Shown: positions 1 to 14,100, counted from the first letter of the stretch. The stretch is 64,000 nucleotides of DNA from Cristatella mucedo (GCA_009760855.2 WPIO01000119.1:48501-112500); one strand, 5' to 3'. Notes: generated by a model from the letters alone, not told the origin. Made by a program: numbers and translations.

Positions 1-582
1 CCAGTGCATTTAGGCCAGAAATGGTGTGATGTTGCAACTGCGACGCTCATGACAGAAAAATCTAGCTGCATAGATCTGCACCGGTTGTGAGCACCTGAGT
101 GCACAGGTCGGTGGACCAGCAAGCAGTGAGTTACAGAAGTCATAAAGGGAAGTCACAAATACATGGACCAATTTAGATGTGGTATCCCTGCCTAAACAAG
201 CCCGAATTCCAACACTGTTATGTAGCTGAAAGTAGGCGGACTTGACTGTGGAGCTGATGTGGGTGTCTAATGAAAGGTCACATTGGAGCATAATACCTAG
301 ATTGCAATCAGATTCAACAGAACTATGCTATTAGAGCCGATTTTTAGTGTTAGCCTGCCCAGTTTCTGAATCATACTTTGTTTTCCCATAATTGGTAAGT
401 TGGTTTTATCGTCATTCAATTTAAAAAAGTTTGCTGCCTTCTATGTGTGGATGCTTTATTCAGAAAGGGAGTTAAGAAAATACTTTTTGTGCTGGGGCTG
501 AGAGGGATCAAAGCAAAATTATAACTGAATGTCATTTGCACAGAAGTGAATGTCTGGATTGTGCTCGGCAATCACATCGGCA
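1..582 (-). mobile_element. LINE family A (L2/CR1-like) fragment
   Basis: Read on the minus strand this aligns by eye over nearly its whole length with the copies at 19191-20204 and 24451-25775. It encodes the C-terminal part of a reverse transcriptase ORF with several frame breaks. The catalytic box FYADD, seen intact at 25437-25451, reads FCAND at 531-545, so the copy is dead. The 3' end lies outside the window to the left. The 5' end is truncated inside the RT domain. Confidence 0.85.
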
Positions 583-1842
583 GCAGTACATTCACACCTT
601 CCTCTAAGTACAATCAGAGACTCGTTAAAATTGGATAATTTAATTCCCATACAGAAATAGCAAATTAATTTAACCCCAATGGCACAGCAATACGCAATTA
701 ATTCATCATTAAGCGCAGCTTTGATTCATTTAAGGAAGTAGTGAGTTACGTTGAATTGGGGTTTTCATGTGAGTGAGATATGACCCAACCCGCGCAGCTT
801 TCGATCGGCAGTTTTCAAATGCAGAAAAATGACAGAAATTGGCCCTGGAACTGATTGAAAAGAAAGTTGTCTTTTATTAGAAGCCAATCGAAAAATATGT
901 ATTTTTATATATACCAGTGCTGCACCTTCCTTTCTGCAGTCAATATAAACTGACTTTATGACGTACCGCCTATCAGATCGCCATGCGCGGCTCAATGCCT
1001 AGCCTGTAACTGGCTACTTCTTGGTCCCGCCGAAGCGCAGCCCAAGCGGATGTTGATGAAAAGTATTGTGAGCCAAGCTTTGAAAGACTGCCTGCTGTCG
1101 TTCACTACAGCATTGTCCAATCACTGTACGGCCGCAGTACGTGCACGAAAGGTCAGCAATATGCAGATGGAGCAACTCGTCGCGTGACTTGCATCTCTCC
1201 GCAATTCCGTACTGCAGGATCTCTGCGAATTGCTTTGTGGCCTTCAGTCGCGGTTGCAATAAGAGTATTAATTATCTACTATAAATACGTGAAGATCATA
1301 GGCATGGACAGGAAAGAACATTCTTAGCCACTGTGAATATTTGACTCCACATCAAGCTACCACTACTTAGCACGGGTATTGCTCAAACTCGTTTCGTCGC
1401 CTGGATTTTTACGACCAGTTTCGAGCGCGTCATAATAGCTGCATGAAAACGTGAACGCTAAACTGTGGATTAGTTTTGGCTGTTGTTAAGCTTGACTGGG
1501 ACGTCTTTCGATAATACCTTATCAAATCTCAGGACTCGATTGATCGGAGATCAACCTGCCTTACATAGTCATTAATTTCAGCCTACAAAATCTGGCCGAT
1601 AAGGTTTAAATTGGATAGGAATACTTTCTTATACCTTAAGCTATATTTCAGGCTCACCTTTTTCCGAAGAATTTACATACCTTGTGTGCCTAATTTTAAA
1701 TATGCTGGCAATATCTCGAAATCAGTCTGCGCTCAGCCTCTCTTGCCATTGAACGCTAGCCTTGTCAAGTGCTGCCAGTACCCTGGTTATGCTTCTCACT
1801 ATCAACCATCTATTTTGTTTTACCTAGCAACCAAATTAAAGT
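583..1842. other. No gene recognised
   Basis: Unique-looking sequence between a LINE copy and a small inverted-repeat element. Open frames are short, lack splice-bounded structure and match no family I recognise. It is upstream of the SRCR receptor gene and could contain its promoter, but no convincing TATA box or initiator was found. Confidence 0.4.
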
Positions 1843-2141
1843 CATCCCCGACTTACAAAACTTACGAAACAGACACGGACCCAGAAATCTGTCGTAAGCT
1901 GAATTCTTTTTCGTAAGTCGGGAACTGTAAATGACTTGTTCAGTGTACACACAGTGCTTAGCAGTCAGACGTCGTTTCCTCCCTACTGTTTTCGGGATTT
2001 TCAAATCCAACGACCGGGCGCGGATTTTGAAAGTTTTCGTTAGTAAAATTTTATTTTTGATTCGTTTTGAGTGACTGTGGCTGAGTTCGTATTGGTGGAT
2101 TTTTTATAAGTCGAACCGTCGTAAGTCGTTGGGGCCGACTG
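1843..2141. mobile_element. Inverted-repeat MITE-like element(s), pogo/Tigger-like ends
   Basis: A perfect 10-bp inverted pair (cccgacttac at 1847-1856, gtaagtcggg at 1913-1922) encloses a second inverted pair (cttacga at 1861-1867, tcgtaag at 1892-1898), giving a fold-back unit of about 85 bp. A further end of the same type lies at 2109-2141; on the minus strand it begins CAGTCGGCCCC and continues with a CGACTTACGA motif. The CAGT...CGACTTACG termini next to TA resemble non-autonomous pogo/Tigger (Tc1/mariner) elements. There is no transposase. The class is inferred from termini only. Confidence 0.4.
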
Positions 2142-2265
2142 TTATTTACTGCCAAGTCCAGCGCTGGTGCCAAGACTAGCCTAAATCTCGTATATGCTTA
2201 AATTGAATTGGATCCACATGTAAAAGCTAGGCTTTTCTATGGTTTGAGTCTCAAAATGAAGTGAT

Positions 2266-2442
2266 ATGTTGGGCTCCCAAGAGTTCCTGCGGTGTTTTTT
2301 CAAATTTCAGAATCAACTGACAGTGAATCCGGTTTATATATGCGATGCGATATGCGATACAATAGAGATTCTGGATCTACGACTAAATAGCGTACCTGTG
2401 CAGAAGAAAAAGCAGACTAGCATAAAATGTGCGTTCCAAGAG
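2266..2442 (+). CDS. SRCR gene exon 1: cytoplasmic tail with NPxY motif
   Basis: ATG at 2266 has an in-frame TGA nine bases upstream (2257-2259). The frame runs 59 codons to a phase-0 donor (CAAGAG then gtatga). A pyrimidine-rich acceptor ending in ttcag at 2310 offers an alternative: an internal exon 2311-2442, also phase 0, with the true start further upstream. Both versions contain NPVY, matching the NPxY signal that binds PTB and clathrin adaptors in cytoplasmic tails, and a lysine triplet ahead of the next exon's membrane anchor. Confidence 0.45.
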
Positions 2443-4350
2443 GTATGACGGCCGATTGAATACTTAGGCAAATCATGACCGTGCACAACCTTTTAAATGC
2501 TCCCAGTGGTATTTTCACATAGATTCTTCAGTTCCATTTAGTTTCTTTCGCAGAGATCGGCAAGAAGAAGTGTGCAAAGGTTGTGCAAGATCTACGGGTC
2601 ATCTATTGGATTTCTGCTGCTTTTGGCTGCAATCGCCCTATTCCTTGGTAAGTAGTTGAATTTTTGTGTACATACCGGTATCGAGGAATGCTGCTGCATT
2701 GTTCGCTTGTTTAAGTATCTCCGTTGCATTGCCCTTGCTCCTTGCGACAGCCTCAACACCGTGCACGACAAGACAGAAACGGATGCACTGAGCACAATGA
2801 GAAGCTGCTATTTCCGAGTATACTCCTTGGTGAGAATAAGCTTTACTGGTGTCTCTGTAATATCCAGGGCTCTGGTTTGGCCCCTAAATGCTTTTTTGAA
2901 TATTCTCGTGTTTACACTATCAGGTAGCTGAGGTGCAGGGGCGAGGCTAAGAGCAAATTCTTGTACACGTCTCGAAGGGAATAAAATAGTCGCACTACAA
3001 TAAACTATTTAAAATAATTCTTTTTCAGTGATAGAAATTTTTTTATAATTTAACGCGACTCAAAAGTAAATTGAATGACCAGTACTCTCTGTGAAGTTTG
3101 TTTTTGTGACCTAGACTTCAACTACATGCTAACATATTTTTGATGAGAAAAATGACACATTTTTGTCCTGTGGCTAAAATACTCTCATAAATAGCCATAC
3201 ATTAATCAAATAAACATGTATTTACTCTGAAGTCATGGAAAAGGGCCACTCATAAGAATTTAGAAATGAGTAAAAATTCTTGATTTGTGGCTATCATGCA
3301 AATTGATTTCTAGAAAAAGCCCCTGAAAAAATATACCACGAAGTAATCGTTAAACTGCCCTTAGTAAACACCTTCCCCGTCTAGTAAAGTGTGGCGAAAG
3401 CACTCACCTTCTGAGCTCCTCCAAATAGTGCTCCATTTTCCCCTTGAATCTTTCAAGATGAGCACGCATCTAAGATATTGACTTTGACCGACATTTCTCA
3501 TCCATTTTGTCATCGGCCTTCGTGTAAGCCTGAATGATCCACTCATAGTTTTCAGCCTTGTAAATACTTAAGCAGCCGGGAGCCACTGTAAAAACTTATC
3601 GGAGCCGCTCTCTCCATCACTGACTAGGTGAATTCATCATGTGACACCGTATGACTTCAGTATCAGTGATCTGAAAAGTCCACCAGCTCTTACCTTTGCT
3701 TCTGACAGCTGTAGGGAGACATCTTGAAGGCATCTGTAAGCTGTTCGCTCACTGTGCAGAGCCGGGGAAAATTCACTGATGGGGCCTATCCATTGTGGAA
3801 AACTATGTCTTGAGGATCTTCCGAGGGTCTACCAGCTGCCACCCACTTGATGTCTTCTTTCAAAGAGAGAGCTCGATTCTCTAGAGCAAGTCCCTTTTGC
3901 GGTAGTGCGTCGTAAAGTTGCGACTGTCCCATTAAAAAAGTAAGCAACAGAACTTCGTGAAACTGCCTCAGAGGCTGACCGCTTAGAAGTTCCCGATGAT
4001 TCCAAAGTCGGCCAACATGCCTCACGGTAACCAGTAATATCAGTAACATTGGCATAGTTCTCTTATAGCGGCACGGAGTGAGCCAAAAGTAGAGAGGGGT
4101 ATACTAAAAAGCGCAATTCACCAGTGTTTCAGGTGATTCATGTAGCCTCTAGCAGACTGGAATAATTTCTGCACAAGAACAGCCCATCTGGCAGACTGAA
4201 CAAGTTCAAAAAATGTGTTGACACTTTCTTTTCTTGGTTACTTTCACGCAGTGATTAGGAAAACACAATTTTTATTGAAGGACAAAAAAGAATTGAATTT
4301 GTCAGCTAAATTTTTAGGACTCTCGTTGAGAATAGTTTGAAATTGTGATA

Positions 4351-4411
<61 letters not shown>

Positions 4412-4470
4412 ATGTGTGTGTGTGTTCGTGTATTTTTGTATGTATGCATGTATGTATATATATTTATATT

Positions 4471-4536
<66 letters not shown>

Positions 4537-5091
4537 CGTGTATGTGCAATTCATTTGCATAGCGCCCTAAGAGAACTTAGTCTTTATTTAGGGGCTCCAC
4601 ATATTCCACGGGGCTCGAGCCCTCTCCACCTAGGTCATTTACGGCAAGCGCCTTAACCACTTGGCCAAACCAGCACGGCATACTGTTTAAAATAAAGAGT
4701 ACATTTTATATTTATCACTTTCCTTTTCAAAAAAGCGAATATTGGAGAATAATTTTCGTTTTCTTAACTTTGAGGCATAAGCCATTGCAAAATTACACTT
4801 ACTACCCTGGAGCAAGTTTTCAGTAACATTTCTTAGTTGTTGGTGTTATGAGCGCCTAGTAGGCTGGCAGAATCGCAGTCTGTAACTAGAAAAGAAAGAT
4901 GCATGCATGCCGGAAGATGGAAATTGTGGATGCTATGTGCATTGGTTGTAGGACATCCCCCGGACGCTTCCCCGAGGACATTCTCCCCCCCCCCCCGGTA
5001 GACCCTTGGACATTTCCCTCCACGGGTAGGACATTTGTCCCCTAAGTTGATGAATGTATAACTAAGAATACAGGTATATATATATATATAT

Positions 5092-5122
<31 letters not shown>

Positions 5123-8100
5123 CATATATACATGATCAAATGAAGTTCACTATCTATTGAAATAAAATAAAATCTACTCAGTATTACTGGACGTTTTGTT
5201 AATTCCATATGACATATTCACTGGTTGGCCTTGCACTACACAGTCCATTTGAGCAGTCTCATGACAAAAACTGTTCTCTGCATAACGCATATTAGTATAT
5301 ATATAAGTATATAAACCCTATAGTCGGAGGTGGGGAATGTCCTACACCAGGGGGGGGAATTCTGGGGGAGGAAATGTTCGTACCCCAGTGCATTTCATTC
5401 CGCGCCCCTTCGGATCTCTAATACCATTTGGCGGCTTGGGTGAGCAACCCGCAAAGAAACTTTTAGAAATTTTTGACTAGCTCTTCCGCTTCTATGCAGT
5501 GCCGACCTAGAGATTACCGTTTCGACCTGCGAACCCCATAGGTGCTAAATTCAGGCACGGCGTTCCCGGTTCTCAAGCATGGATCGCTAAGCCAAGTGGA
5601 AAGTATTTATTGAGCCTTTAGCTCCTCCAATGAGAGCTCGACAGAGCTTGCGAGGGCGACTATGACTCCACCAAGGGGCCACCAGGTCTTAGACTTTAGT
5701 AAATACAATAAATGAGCATCAATTTCTACTCCAGTGACTTATCTGTGTCACAGATTCGAGGCAGTTTTACCATAAGGGCCAACTGCTTGTTTTCGAATGT
5801 TTCTGATTGGGCTAAAAGTGCTTAAAGACAACGCACTTATTCGGTGAGAACGCTTGCTGCATTAAGTTGTAAATTCATAGTTTTAGTACTACTAAATATG
5901 TATGTAAAACTTTTAAACGGGCTCAAAGGAGCATGTGGAGCGACCTGAGAGCCTCGGGCTCTCCCGATCGCGAGACAAGAATTATTTCGTTGTAATGAAT
6001 AAAAAGGCTTCGCGGCGGTGCGCCTTCGGTGAGGAACTAACAGGATTTCCAAACTTGTGCAGGGTTAAACTAGTAAGAGCATTTGACAGGTAAAATAGCA
6101 AAAAACCTGAAGTTAAATATTTCTAGAGGGACGAATACCTGATGTAAAATAAAACCTATGATGCTCACATACTGAAGGAAGAAAGCTCTGCTAGAGTAGC
6201 ATTTAAGGCTTCGAATTTAGTTGAAAACGACTCATCGATGCATCGGCTTGGATGGACAAGTGGATGCTTCCTAATGCAATCCCGCGATTACGACACTTGA
6301 GGTTGACCGCTGCTTTTGAACTGGAGACCCCATGGAAAATAGCCTTTGATCAACAGGCATGTGCGTCATTCAATATTTAATGGTGTGACCAGATGTAATT
6401 CTCATTAGGTATAAGATCTCACCGCTTCTGGCCGCACTGGCTCCCAGTCAAGCAACGCATGGAATTCAAAGTTTTGCCAATCACTTTCAGGACCCTTCAT
6501 TCTTTGGCTCCAGCCTACCTATCACGTCTATTCCCCCCACCAGGATATGCACCGTACCACTGATTTTCGCAATCTGTTTACCTACATTTTGTACTAATCT
6601 GAAATCCCTTGGAGACCGTGCCTGTAGTTAGTATGCTTCCAAAGCCTGGAACTCACTCCCGACTTGCCTCGCGGCATCTCCTGACTTGAACACATTTAAA
6701 AAGAAACTAAAAACGCGTCTCTTTATCACAGAATTTAGTGAGTCCCTGAGATTCGATCTTTATGTGCTTGTACGTGCTGACACTGTGCATGCTGCTACTA
6801 ACCATTCTTGCATGCTGACCCTGTGCCACTAACATTCGATCTTGCTTCCTTTGTAGCAAATGTAAAGTAACTAGAAAGAGATTGAATTCTCTGAGGGCAC
6901 TATATTAAATGTATTATTAGTATTAGTATTACTATTATTATTATTATTACCTTAGCAGTCCGGTGTACAGCATGCGAACCCGACCGAAGCAGCTTCATTT
7001 CCGGCTGCGATCTCTCTGTCGGTTAGTCCCTGCTCTTAGGCTTGGCGATGCTATACGTAAAATCGAACCTGCCTGACGTTTTCCGTCATACCAGCAATGG
7101 CAGACGGGGAAATTATCTGGACTTTCGCAAGTTTGGTGTCATTGATAGTGCAAGTTAAGGCATTTCTGACGCGCACACCTTACCTTTAACAGTTTCAGAC
7201 GTTGTGGCAGTACCTGAATTAGCACGGGTTACGTGGACATAACATAAGTTCTTACATTACTAACACTACCATAAGTGTGGCTCAGATATTGGCTTCGGGA
7301 AAGAATTGTGTTCCCTCTGTGCGATCGGAATAAGCTTCGCTTCTTTTAAGGTGAATTTGAATTATTCTTAATCCTCAGGTAAAGCATGGATTCTCTTGCA
7401 CTCTATTCAGACCCTTTGATATTTTACTAAGAGATGCCTAGAAAATAATAAACAAGTCAAAAGGATACAGACTGTTTGTTATAGATCTATTTTCTAAAAA
7501 CCGCCTGAAGGATAATGACATCTTCATATCGACCTAATACGTTCGCATGTGGTTTATAGAGTCATCTCCGACGGCATATCGTTGAAACCGCCATCTCTTT
7601 TTGCAAGCGCTACTCGGCTTTACAAACGAAGATGCTCGCTGTATTGACAAAGTTGCCTCCTCTGATCACATCCTGTGGTTGTCTACCATTTTATTGATTG
7701 CTATTAAAATTATCTTGCCTCAAGCGGGAAACTATCCCACAAATATTTCGTTTTCGGTTCCATGCTCTAATCCATTGAGCTACTGACACTAGTAGACTCG
7801 TCTCCACCGTATATCATTGTGGTAGTGCCCTTATCGTTGCAAGGTCCCGGCAAGGCCACGAAGAAGCAAAAGTATCTTCTGAATGAATCCCCTAAAACAC
7901 GATGGGGACGAAGTAAATGTATACTATTAGCCTAGCTTATAAGTACGTATAGCTCATTGGCTGGCGAAATCAATTATCAGAATCATTAGAAAATCAAGTA
8001 AGCAGAACTTCCTAAAGACTGCATTGATACCCTAAAGTTAACTTTCATCTCAGTCGGGTTCATCCGAGTACTTTCCCTAAACATGCTGAGAAGGAAAGCT

Positions 8101-11100
8101 AATGCAGGATATTGGGCGGCTGTTATATGTTAAATAGTACAGTTTTATTATGCTTGCAAAGGTATGCAGTATCTTATACAGGACCAGGCACTGTGTGCAC
8201 CAGTGCATTTTTGAGCACAAACAACGGAATTAGACCTAGTCACTTGCCGATGCGGATTGATTTGTGCATTCTAAAGTAGACCTCTTAATGCAGGATATCT
8301 TTCTGTTTGGTTGCCAAGCAAAAGTCGTTGGCTTATTGACAGGATGCGTAGGTCTCTAATAGAATATGCCTCTTGGTAGGAAATTGTATTAGCAAACTAC
8401 GCGAAATTTCTCATGAGCTAAGAACTGACATGCAACCCCATTTTATGCTGCTGTGCAATAAGTAAGCTCCTCCGCCATACTGTTTCTGGTCTGTTTACAG
8501 TTTTCTATCCATGGCTAAAAAGAATAAAGATGGAAGAGTCAGCCGTTGCCCAAATGTGTCAGTGCAATCCAGCCAGTGATATGGCGGTTTCTGAGGAAAG
8601 CAAGCTTGAAGAAGAAGGAGAAGGATGCCTTGAAGTGTCCTTCAAATGTCACTGGCAGTTGCTACGTAAGGATTCTTCTTTTGAATTTCACAATTCAACC
8701 TTCTGCCATTGCAGTTAACCTGTGACTTTTATGGCCAAGAAGATACGTGAAGATACAAGGCAAAAGTCCCACGCAAATATCTGCTTATTAGCGGCACACG
8801 TTTGGAGTGATGTACTTTGATTGAATTTTCTGTTCACACGTTGTTTACTTGCAATGGAATCATTTTGGAGTCTTGTTTAATCGGTATGCTCAAACTTGTG
8901 TTGCTTCCAAGTCTGGGCAGTTCTGTAGGGCACACTACTTGTTTGCAGCTAAAAAGAAGCTCATAGGCTTATCTATGCATAAGCAGAGATTTAGCTACCG
9001 TCATCTCTAATGCACGCTTCCATGCGCTGCAAGCATGCTCTCAGAGGTGGAGCCAAAGTAGTTCATTGTGGCGCTGAGAAAGATGGAGGGAATAGGGTCG
9101 TCATTAGCTGAGACCCTAATCATTTGAAGTGAATGTATGCGATGGCATGTCCCAGATGCGAGCTAAAGGCTTTCCATGAACTCGAACTGTTGGCCCAATC
9201 ACCAAACGATTTCCATTAGTGCAATGAACTGGTAAGCGAATGGATGCTATTGAGAGATGAGGGTAGAGCAACAACAGCAAAGTGAAGGAGTGCGAAGAGG
9301 TCAAATCGGTTGGCTGGTACAAGCATGTAAGCCAGATATAAGCCAGAGTGGTTATTAAAGTCGGTTTGACACCTAAGAGAAAGCCCTTTAATCCCAGTTG
9401 GAAGTTGAGTTGTGTGACAGCTACTCTAGTGAAGACAGGCTCAGCCACCGCCGCTGCTTCTGCGCTTTGCTTTGCACTGGTTGCTGATTGCTGGTTGCTG
9501 ACAAGCACACGCTAACCTGCATAATGAGGATTGCGGCGGTTGTGGTATCAGCGAAGCACTGCAGATGCTTAAGCTAACGTAGCCGTCTTACTCTTATCTG
9601 AACAGGCCTGATTGTGCCAATGTTTCTTCACTGAACGCTGGCCGACTTGATAGCTGATGTAATGTGCTCATCCAATGACAGTTCTTTTTGGAACGGTACG
9701 CTTAGAGTTTGCTCTTCTTGTCGTAATCAATTCAGCTGAGCTTCCGATAGCCCGGAGCACTAGTGGCGCTAGTTAATTCGTTTCTTTTGACGTCAGAATA
9801 TAAGCCGCGACAGGGCTGCCCTGGCTGCTTAGCGGCGGCAAAAAGACAGTGCAGTGCTCGCTATTAAGCCATCTCTGCTCACTTGGTGAATTATCCCTGC
9901 AGTGGTGTAAGACAAGTGTAAAATGCTCGGCAGCATCGTGCAAGCTCTGAAAACGAGCCAATACGCAGCCCGCGACACCGCTGAGCTGAAGAATTTAATA
10001 CACGCCCTAGCTTAGCTCAGTCGAAATTGTTCTAATCTGGAAACTGACCCACGTGAACGAAGTGACTAGACTGGCGTCTAACCAGTATATATACTGAACC
10101 CATCATTGGAACTACATTTGAACTCAACTTGTGTCATCATCATGTGTATGTGTTTCTGTCTGTAACACCGTAAAGCCACAAGGACTAGGTAGGTTTTATG
10201 CCAAAACTCAAAGACTCTAAGACCGTTCGGCCTACGGGGCTCGTATGGTAGCCAACAGACTCAGTATCATGCTACACTGAAAGCGTGGATAGCGTAGCTG
10301 AGTCACGAGGGTAGTCGAGGAAGTGAATAGCATGGAAGTATCAAGTCCAGTTGACCGGGTAAATATGCCACCTTCGACAGCCGGAGTGGTGTCATTGCGT
10401 AATAATTTTGGAAGCGAGTGAATTGAATGAAAACAACAAAAAATGCATTACATAAGAATTAATAATTCATAACATAATAACATAACATAACTAAATACAT
10501 AACATCCTGAGAACTTAATGTTTCTCACACACTTTGTATCTTCCTGCTAGATAATCCATGTCCAGGGGTTTGTTACAATGCACTGTATCAAGAAGCAAAC
10601 GCAAACAGGTTGGGCTAGCATGCTAAAGCCAACATTAAGACAATTGTGTGTACCGGTTATCTAGACTTCTGGCGAGTACCTTTCACTGAATCATATACAT
10701 GTAAGCAAACTGGATTCTGCAGACCAATAGCTTCTGCCAGTAGCAGACAGAAGCTTTTCTTAGCTCTTCAAGCTGCCTGCAATTTTAAACGCGGAAAGAA
10801 TTTTGTATTAGTCCTTAATCGCGCCTGCTTACCTTTAGCTTGATAAATTACCAAAGTGCAAAGCCCAGCTTTTATATAAGCCGCCATGCTTTGCTTTCTA
10901 CATACGCCGTCACATTTAACTTTTGCTATACGCTGCCTTAGTTTTCTTTCCTGCTCTAAATTACTTTTAGACGGTGCAGTCACACTCCGTCTGATTAAAG
11001 GTAAAGATCCCAGTCAGGGGCTCATTCAAGTATTGCACGCCGGAGTGTGCTACATGGTATGCGACGAGGCTCTCGGAGCTAAAATCGCAGTGTTGGCCTG

Positions 11101-14100
11101 CAGACAGATGGGCTACGAGTGAGTATCCGATACAGAACGTCCAAGTTGAGCTCAGCATGCTTTAAAAAATAACAATTTTGAAAACATAATTAGGTCTCAA
11201 ACTAGCTGCAATTGATAATTTTGATTCTTTCATTAGCACTGGAAACTTTGTCGCACCTTTTGAAGTAGCCGGACCTACCACTTCTTGGAACTCAAGCTGC
11301 AACTTTCGCAAACTTTCCACGACCTGCGTTTATTCTACTAAAGACCACACCGGTTGTCAGCATGCTGCTTGGAAAATATCTAGCGGATGTAAAACTAAAA
11401 ATCATACTGCCCTAAGCTGTAAGAATCAATCGACGTCTAATACGAACTCTAATTTGACCTTAAGCAGAACACAATCATCAAATGTCGTGACAAAAGATAC
11501 TTCTGTTTTCGATCAGCATCTGACGGTCGCATCTGACGTCCACCAGGAAGCTGCGATGGCGATGAACTCACTTCACAGACCAGAAGAGGCGTTGTCCAAT
11601 CGGCATTCAACAAAAGGCATTAGCATTTATATGACCCCAACCTTTTTCTCTTTTATCACTGCAACCAGGACGACGAAGATCACGGAACTCTCTCCCATAC
11701 CATCGACAGCAACCGAGCCCACGCTGCCATTGCGGGAATCCTGGGTAGTTATGCAGGGAGCTCCTACCGCGGACACGCGCCGAACAAATACCAGTGCCTC
11801 ACCATGCCTGTATTCAGCCAAGCCACCCGCTCGTGTAAAGGCGGAATCCTACATTCACCATACGTCATTACCAACTAAGCAGGATTTTACCAACACAACG
11901 GGAGCTTCAATAGGAATACGTGTTCCCTTGACTGCTTCAATGGGTCAGATAAGTAAAGAGATCTCAACATTGTCATTAAAATTGGCAGCTATGCAAGTGA
12001 TTGGCGGCACAACCAGAGATGCTTCAATCGCGTGGCAAGAGACTCAAACTCGTCGACCTGCTGAAGCGGCAGTCGACTCTTCAGCTTTGACCAAAGTATC
12101 TGTATCGACATCTTCTAATCAAGAAATCGCTGCAGGCTTAACTTCTTCTTTGCAGAATTCAGTTGCATTGGTCACTGGACGGATTACAGGAACTTATCCT
12201 TCATCTGCAGCAACTAGATTGATGCCTGTTGAGGCAACTCAACCCATCCAATCTCCTACCCTACTTCTGAGCGCAGTAAATATACTTTTTTCCGAAGGAA
12301 GTACTGGAGCCTCAATTCGGGCTCAAAAACCAGCGACTGTGTCGATTCTCAATGAATCAAAGGTGGACAGCTCAGTCTCATCCCCTTTGTCGAATTTGAC
12401 TTCGTTTCCTGTCGTTACGATCCAAGCCCCAAATATTTCACGTCTGCCTTTAATCATGCCTCTCAAAGCTCTTGACCTCATTGCTGCGAATGACTCGTCG
12501 ATGCCATCAAGTCCCACACAGGAGACTTCAGTGGCTGCTTCAGGACAGACATCCTCAGTGCTGCTTAATGAGACGCTGAAAAATCTGGCGACAGAGCCAA
12601 AGAACCACGCCAGGTCTACCAAACCGATTAATGACATCATGCTTAGAATGAAGACCACTATGCTGGCGCCGGCTGCCACGTCGACACCTCTACGTCACTC
12701 TAGTAATTTGCAGAGTGTGTACGCTTTTTATTGAGAACAGAGCCGCAATCTTTCCACAGGTGCTGCAAACTTGAGATTACTGAAAAGTAATTTGAGCTTT
12801 ATTTGACCTCTTAAGAAGTTCTTAATTAATATCCGCGATTTATACCATGTAAATTCGCCTCCCTTACTTAAATGCAAGCCTGAGGCTCCGTCGCTTATAA
12901 ACTTGATTCAAGGGAATAAATATTTGCAGTTATAATACTAAGACTAGGTTAAACTTAAAAAAACTGTTTACCCATAGCTTTTTGGATCTTCAATAAAAGG
13001 CTAATGAAAGAGCTCATCTTTTTATTTTTCATAAGATTATATGAATTTTCGCGTTCTATTGATAAACCTTTCTAACTATGACACCCAGTGTGCCATCGGG
13101 ATATAGCCCTTGCTATTGGTTTTTGTATCAGTTTAAGCTTCCCCATAATCCGAAGCGAGGTGCTCACGTAGGACTATGAAAAAGGCTGCAAGAAGTTGAC
13201 TAGACAAGAATATTATCGATTAGCTGCATATCTTCAGTATAAGCCTACATTCTTGCATTGCATTTTATTTAATTCTGCTTACATGTGATTGCTTGCCTCT
13301 TAAAAAACCGCAGTAATTGTACTCCACTTTATTTATCAGTTGCATTCCCACCATATGGTGGCCACATTAGGAAACCATGAAACAAAGACGTCCTCGATAT
13401 AGTTATGAAAACCTGAAATTATTCTCGAACCATTCCAGCGTGTTCAGATACTGAGACCGGAGCATCAACGCTGGCTAGACGAAGGCCTCTCTCCCATAAG
13501 TCAGTAGCAGCATTAGGCAGCGCATTAGATCGTTGTGAAAGACACATGTCTCGGTTTATAGCCATCCGTCGGGCTAGCTTGGTAGGAGAGGCTTGCTTTG
13601 CCCTTGAGTTTTTTGGTGCATATATGTGGAAATGCATTCGCCAATCGTGGTCAATTATGTTGCAGGCCCCCAGCTTCAGCTGAGAGCTGTCAGAGGTCAT
13701 AGCATAAAACTCCTGGAAGTATTCTACAATGGTGCTTGGGATCTCATATGCAAGAGAGGTTTACGAAGTGAGGACAGAGCGGTAATTCTTCGGCAACTGA
13801 GTTCAAGGTAGGCAGCCACGTGACTACTTTCCTTTCTTATATTGAACCTCGAATCGCTTCTGATCGAGTGCGAAAGCAGCAGCCTAAATATACAGTTAGC
13901 GTATGGAGCGCTTGCAGCAAGCACGAAGGCACGAAGTCATGGCAAATCGGTTCTAGACGTTACTCGCTGACATAGAGCTACCAAGAATAAACGAGGATGC
14001 ACGAGATTAGAAATGACAAAAAGCGGGAAATCGCAGAGTGCAGCGCCCCGAAATGTTGACCCCTGAGCTTTTTCACCAACTCTGGGCTAGAGACTGCTCA

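Noticed and set aside
4244-4656. Open frames of 84-103 codons over the TA/TG tract
   Set aside because: They are translations of a dinucleotide microsatellite.
11627-12679. Antisense frames (11627-11821 and 12323-12679, minus)
   Set aside because: They are shadows of SRCR gene exon 5, which has the consistent SRCR and mucin-like reading on the plus strand.
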